This document shows, one piece after another, positions 37,601 to 43,600 of a stretch of DNA of 64,000 nucleotides (the stretch's first letter is position 1; every line of letters starts with the position of its first letter). The DNA is from Cyrtodaria siliqua (Eukaryota; Mollusca; Bivalvia; Adapedonta; Hiatellidae): positions 267,449 through 331,448 of the forward strand of contig JAWPHD010001344.1 in NCBI GenBank assembly GCA_037043455.1. The letters are read 5' to 3'. Both the position numbers and the translations under genes were made by a program. The notes under the pieces are model-generated. The model did not search any database. It saw nothing but the letters and a program-made list of their open reading frames with translations, and was not told the origin of the DNA.

Positions 37601-40600
37601 TTCGACACTGCTAACAAGGGACGTTATGTGATAAAATAGAATATTAAATGGGTGTTCGACACTGCTAACAAGGGACGTTATGTGATAAAATAGAATATTA
37701 AATGGGTGTTCGACACTGCTAACAAGGGACGTTATGTGATAAACATTTATATGATGAAAGTTGATTTAAAGTGTTTGTCATAATACTTGTATCAATGGTA
37801 GAGCAAGTCAACAAGGGCCAAAAGCAGATCCGATTTGCTATATATAAATATATATATATATACGTACACTACGTATTTGTTGTTGGGGTTACAAAGTTCT
37901 TAGGGGGCCGACGTATCCAGTGGATAGCGAGGTGAACATTAAACAATCTGTAATTATATAATTATTTTTTATACCGCAGGAGGAAGAGCGGGACTGCAGT
38001 TTCTTGGCGGAGTTGTCGTGTCCGACTGCCGGAGCTAAGCTGGGCAAGATTTCAAAAACTATCGTCACCCTCGTGAACGATGACGGTACATCATCTCTGT
38101 TATGTTTGAAAATTAGTCGTTATGTAAGGGGTTTAAAGAAATTCGTTTAAAAGTGATTTTGCGAAACGAGTTCGGAAGTTTATTCAAAATGAGCTTCTAC
38201 CAAGTTTTGAATGTTTTTTTTATGAATTATTTTCATGCAAACGGACTTTAACACGTAATACATATTAAGTGCAGTTATAAATACATGTAAAGTATATAAT
38301 AAACTGATTTGCTTATATTAATGGTTTATTTTCTCCGAAAACATAGGCATAAATACATATAATAATGAATTAAACCACACTGAACAATACAGTTCACAAG
38401 TTTACTAAATGGGGAATCCTCAACATTTTGTACACATAGTGACGTCAAAAGGTAGTTCCGAAAATTATTTTAGTAGGATAGAGTGGTACAGATTCAAAAA
38501 CTCTAGTAGCAATATAGTTTTTTATTCCAGTGTAAGAAAATGAAGATACTAGGTATATATTATTAATAGGTATATAATACATGTTCTTCACAGAATTCAA
38601 TGGCATGGTATCACGCATTGCGGCTCAAACACTTCAGAACCTCGACTCGCTGAAGCTTGAATCTTCCTCTTGGAAAGAGCAGTTTTATAATGCCATGAAC
38701 GTAAACGGCGGTGACATAGAGGGCGCCACTGCAATTGATTACGTCTTGCACTTCATGTCATTCTTCTGGAAGGTAAGTGTCGGCTGCTATGTAGATTATT
38801 AAAATATAAAAAAAACCATATATATAACACAATGAATGTGTTGATGAACCGATAATTAACATTCAATTCATTTCCATTGGCCACGGACATTAAAATGAAA
38901 TTAGTGTTGTATGCCATTAGTGTTTAAATAATAAAGTTGTTTAAATCAGCCAACTTTGATTAATATGTGCAATTGATGACAGATTTAAACAACTTTATAC
39001 TAATGGCATGAATCACTAGTTTCATTTTAATGTCCGTGGCCGATGGAAATTAATTGAATGTTGTTTATCGGTTCATCAACACATTGTGTTATTTACGGAA
39101 TTCCGTTAGGGCCATCGCCTTTCAATGTGTTGATCTGAAACGCGATACTCGATAGTACGATGATGAAAACGCGAAATCACGAAACTACGATAACGAAAAC
39201 GCGATAACACGATGATGATAACGCGATACTACGATAACGAAAACGCGATAATACGATAGTACGATGATGATAATGCGATATACTATCGTGTTTTCACCAT
39301 CGTACTGTCGCGTTTTCACCATCGTAATATCGTGATATCGCGTTTTCGTTATCGTAGTATCGTGATTTCGCAATTTCATTATCGTACTATCGCGTTATCA
39401 TCATCGTACTATCGCGTTATCATCATCGTACTATCGCGTTATCATCATCGTACTATCGACTTCCGGTGCGCATGCGCATAGAAGAATTTCCCCAACAATT
39501 GCCACACGGTAAACTATCTTTAAAACGAACCAATAAAAATTACAAATTATCTGAAATAAACTCACCTTATATCTACCCCCATATCCGATTTCAATAAAAC
39601 AAGTATTTCCTTGCAGGCATAGCCTCTCTCAAAATGAGTTTGTATGCTGTACTTGAAGATCTTCTATTTTTGAGCATGCACATGCGCACCGGAAGGCGAT
39701 GGTGCGATAATGATAACGCGATAGTACGATGGTGATAACGCGGTAGTACGATGATGATAACGCGATAGTACGATAATGAAATTGCGAAATCACGATACTA
39801 CGATAACGAAAACGCGATATCACGATATTACGATGGTGAAAACGCGACAGTACGATGGTGAAAACACGATAGTATATCGCATTATCATCATCGTACTATC
39901 GTATTATCGCGTTTTCGTTATCGTAGTATCGCGTTATCATCATCGTGTTATCGCGTTTTCGTTATCGTAGTTTCGTGATTTCGTGTTTTCATCATCGTAC
40001 TATCGAGTATCATGTTTCAGATCAACACATTGAAAGGCGATGGCCCTAACGGAATTCCGTAGTTATTTACTCACCAGAGAGAGAGGAAGGATACACAGTC
40101 ATCCGGGTTCCTACCCTACTCTTACACACAAACTGATTCCTATGGTTCGTTAACGTGCTCGGAGGATAGACCCCGATGCATGGGACCGCTCGGTTTACGG
40201 TTACATCCGCCGGACTAGACTCGGCCTATATATTGACCAATATCGCACCGTCGAAACTCAATGGCACCGGTGAGGCTTGAACCGGGTCCACCGGTTTCAA
40301 ATCCAGCGCACTTTTCACTGGGCCACGCCAGCCCCCTCCGTGGCTGATGTAAATGTTGTTTCTTTTGTATTGCAGTATGACACAAGTACACTTCTTACCC
40401 CAATACTGACATACGCATTTGTTTACTATTGTTTCAGGTGTTATTTGCGTGTATTCCTCCGCCATCATATGGAGGAGGATGGTTAACATTCGGATTTGCG
40501 CTGTTCTTTATCGCTCTACTGACCGCCCTTGTCGGTGACCTAGCGGGTATATTCGGTTGTCTAGTTGGACTAAATGATCTTATCACCGCCATCACGCTCG

Positions 40601-43600
40601 TGGCATTGGGGACCAGCATGCCCGACACATTCGCCAGCAAAGCGGCGGCAGTCCACGAGAAGAACGCTGACAGTTCTGTCGGGAATATCAACGGAAGCAA
40701 CGCCGTCAATGTTTTCCTTGGTCTTGGCCTGCCCTGGTTTATAGCTTCAGTATACTGGAAGAGCAAGGTAGGTTGAGTTACATTAGAATTTGAGAGAGAC
40801 CCAACCATCACAATTATCTCTTATTAATACAGAAATTAGAAGCGCTTAAATGATCCTTATGTTTAATAAGGACAATAACTTGCAGCATTATGGAGCCTTT
40901 TATGTCACCAACAGCATTTTTCACAAATTTGAGAAAATTGCGTACGCATTCTTCACAAATCGCAAATATTTAATTTCCGAAAGTGCGTCATAGTTTCATA
41001 TATTTCACAACTATTATATATGTGTAATGTTTAGGATAATTCATCTTCCAATCTCATTGAATGGAATAAAAGCGGTTAGTTTCTACAGTATACATTAAGT
41101 GTTATGACCTCTTAAATATTTCGTTCGTTCGTTCGTTCGTTTGAAGAATGATAAAGCGGCTAGTTTCTACAGTATACATGAAGTGTTTTGACCTCTTAAA
41201 GACTTTGTTCGCTCTTTGCTCGTTTGTTTTCGTTGTTCGATTGTTCATTCATTTATTCGTTTCTTTGGCGAGTTCGAACGTAAGTTGAGACACAATAATC
41301 GTGATGATTGGTCCGGAAGTCTTTCTATGGTCATTCTGTTTCTATTGCTTTCAAATGGGAAGATGTCAATGGCTTGCAATGAACTGATGTAAGAAACCGA
41401 GCTATTAATTACAAAGTCTGACAATCGTGAAAATAACAATAGCAGTAGAAACACACACATAAGGTGCAGTGTACAAGAATTCGAAATTAACCCGTGGAAT
41501 AGTTAATGAGATTTGGACAGAAAAACATTTTGATCAGACGGAAATAATTACTAGGTTAGCACCATTGCAACAAAAGTACTTTGGATTGTCGAGTTACGCT
41601 TCAGTGACCATCATGTGTTTCAAACCAGTGTCATCTGCCGTATTTGGCGACAGTCAAGTTAGCAGGCTAACCTGTCGCATGCGGGATTCGAGGTCACGAC
41701 CGACGTTGTAGTATTCATAATTTTGATAGAGCATCATCAAAATAACTGACCAATCAGTGACCAGAAATAAGACATACCTAATACATTCTGGTAGGTGATA
41801 AACTCGGTCTTTATCCTTAATGTTCAACCAAGTTTACTGTTACAATTAAGGTATCTACAGTGTGATTTTTTTAAAAACCTGCATGTTTCATGTACATTCA
41901 TGCAAATTTATTCAATATATGTATCTTTCAAAATCAAAATATTGAAAATTATCGCCTTTTTACTCGGCCAAAGATTTTTACTATAGAACCTAAGGATAAA
42001 AACCGAGTAACACAAATTTTATCACCTACTGGAAATAAGATAAAAATTTCAACATCTCTGTAATGAAAAATTATGAATAAGGTCTAGTATACCACTACAG
42101 CACGAATTCTACTACCGTGACTTCCGACTCACGAGCTTAATGCACTAAGAATATAATTAACATGAACTCTTGCAACACACGCATTTTATCCGAAGATGAA
42201 CCAATTCTGAGGTATTTGTAACTTTTGGGAGTGAAAAATACGAAAGTGCGTCATAATGAACCGCAATTTTCACAATCTTCTGTGAAGAATGCGTCATTCT
42301 TCACAAATTTATGAAAAGTGTGAAAAATGCGTGCGTATTCTTCACATTTGCAAAACACGCGGTTTGTGATATACTAGACCCAACACGGCACGAAGTGAAA
42401 GTCTATATTTAGTGTATATGGTAATTCTATTTTATTGAGACAAGAACTGCAGCACCAAGTGAAAGTCTATATTTACTGTATATGGTAATTCTATTGTATT
42501 GAGACAAGAACTGCAGCACCAAGTGAAAGTCTATATTTAGTGCATATGATAATTCTATTTTATTGAGACAAGAATTGAAACACCAAGTGAAAGTCTGTAT
42601 TTAGTGTATATGATAATTCGTATACATGATAATTCTATTTGATAGGGACAATCGTTTTGGGGCACCAAGTGGTGTAATCAAAATTGTATTTGATAGGGAC
42701 AAGAATTTGCATCATCAAGTGAATGTCTATGTTTAGTGCATATGATAATTCTATTTTATAGGGACAAGAATTGAAACACTAAGTGAAAGTCTGTCTTTAG
42801 TGTATATGATAATTCGTATACATGATAATTCTATTTGATAGGGACAATCATTTTGGGGCACCAAGTGGTGTAGTCAAAATTGTATTTGATAGGGACAAGA
42901 ATTTGCATCATCAAGTGAATGTCTATGTTTAGTGCATATGATAATCCTATTTTATAGGGACAAGAATTAAATGAAAGTATGTAGTTAGTGTATATGCTAA
43001 TTATATTTTATAGGGACAAGAATTGAAACACTAAGTGAAAGTCTGTATTTAGTGCAGATGATACTTATATTTTATAGGAACAAGAACTGAAACACTAAGT
43101 GAAAGTCTGTATCTAGTGTATATGATAATTCGTATACATGATAATTCTATTTGATAGGGACAAGAATTAAATGAAAGTCTGTAGTTAGTGTATATGCTAA
43201 TTATATTTTATAGGAACAAGAACTGAAACACTAAGTGAAAGTCTGTATTTAGTGCATATGATAATTATATTTTATAGGGACAAGAATTGAAACACTAAGT
43301 GAAAGTCTGTATTTAGTGTATATGATAATTATATTTTATAGGGACAAGTTGAAGCACTATGTTGAAGTCTATATTTAGTGTATATGATAATTATATTTTA
43401 TAGGGACAAGTTGAAGCACTATGTTGAAGTCTGTATTTAGTGTATATGATAATTATATTTTATAGGGACAAGAACTGAAACACTAAGTGAAAGTCTGTAT
43501 TTGGTGTATATGATAATTATATTTTATAGGGACAAGTTGAAGCACTATGTTGAAGTCTATATTTAGTGTATATGATAATTCTATCTTACAGGGCCAGGAA

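Larger units (their letters stand above)
34936..37979 (+). other. NCX intron 5
   Basis: GTAAGT to CCGCAG, 3.0 kb. Contains a SINE tail, a 29-bp minisatellite, a foldback, a palindrome and a 54-bp triplication, listed separately. No alternative copy of exon 6 recognised. Confidence 0.85.
38773..40437 (+). other. NCX intron 7
   Basis: GTAAGT to GTTTCAG. Almost wholly occupied by a hairpin, a minus-strand SINE and the foldback inserted in it. Confidence 0.88.

Noticed and set aside
39185..39970. Identical 64-codon frames on opposite strands
   Set aside because: Created by the near-perfect inverted arms of foldback A; tandem-repeat composition, not a gene pair.
40434..40811. 125-codon open frame on the minus strand
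   Set aside because: Shadow of NCX exon 8 (alpha-2 repeat).
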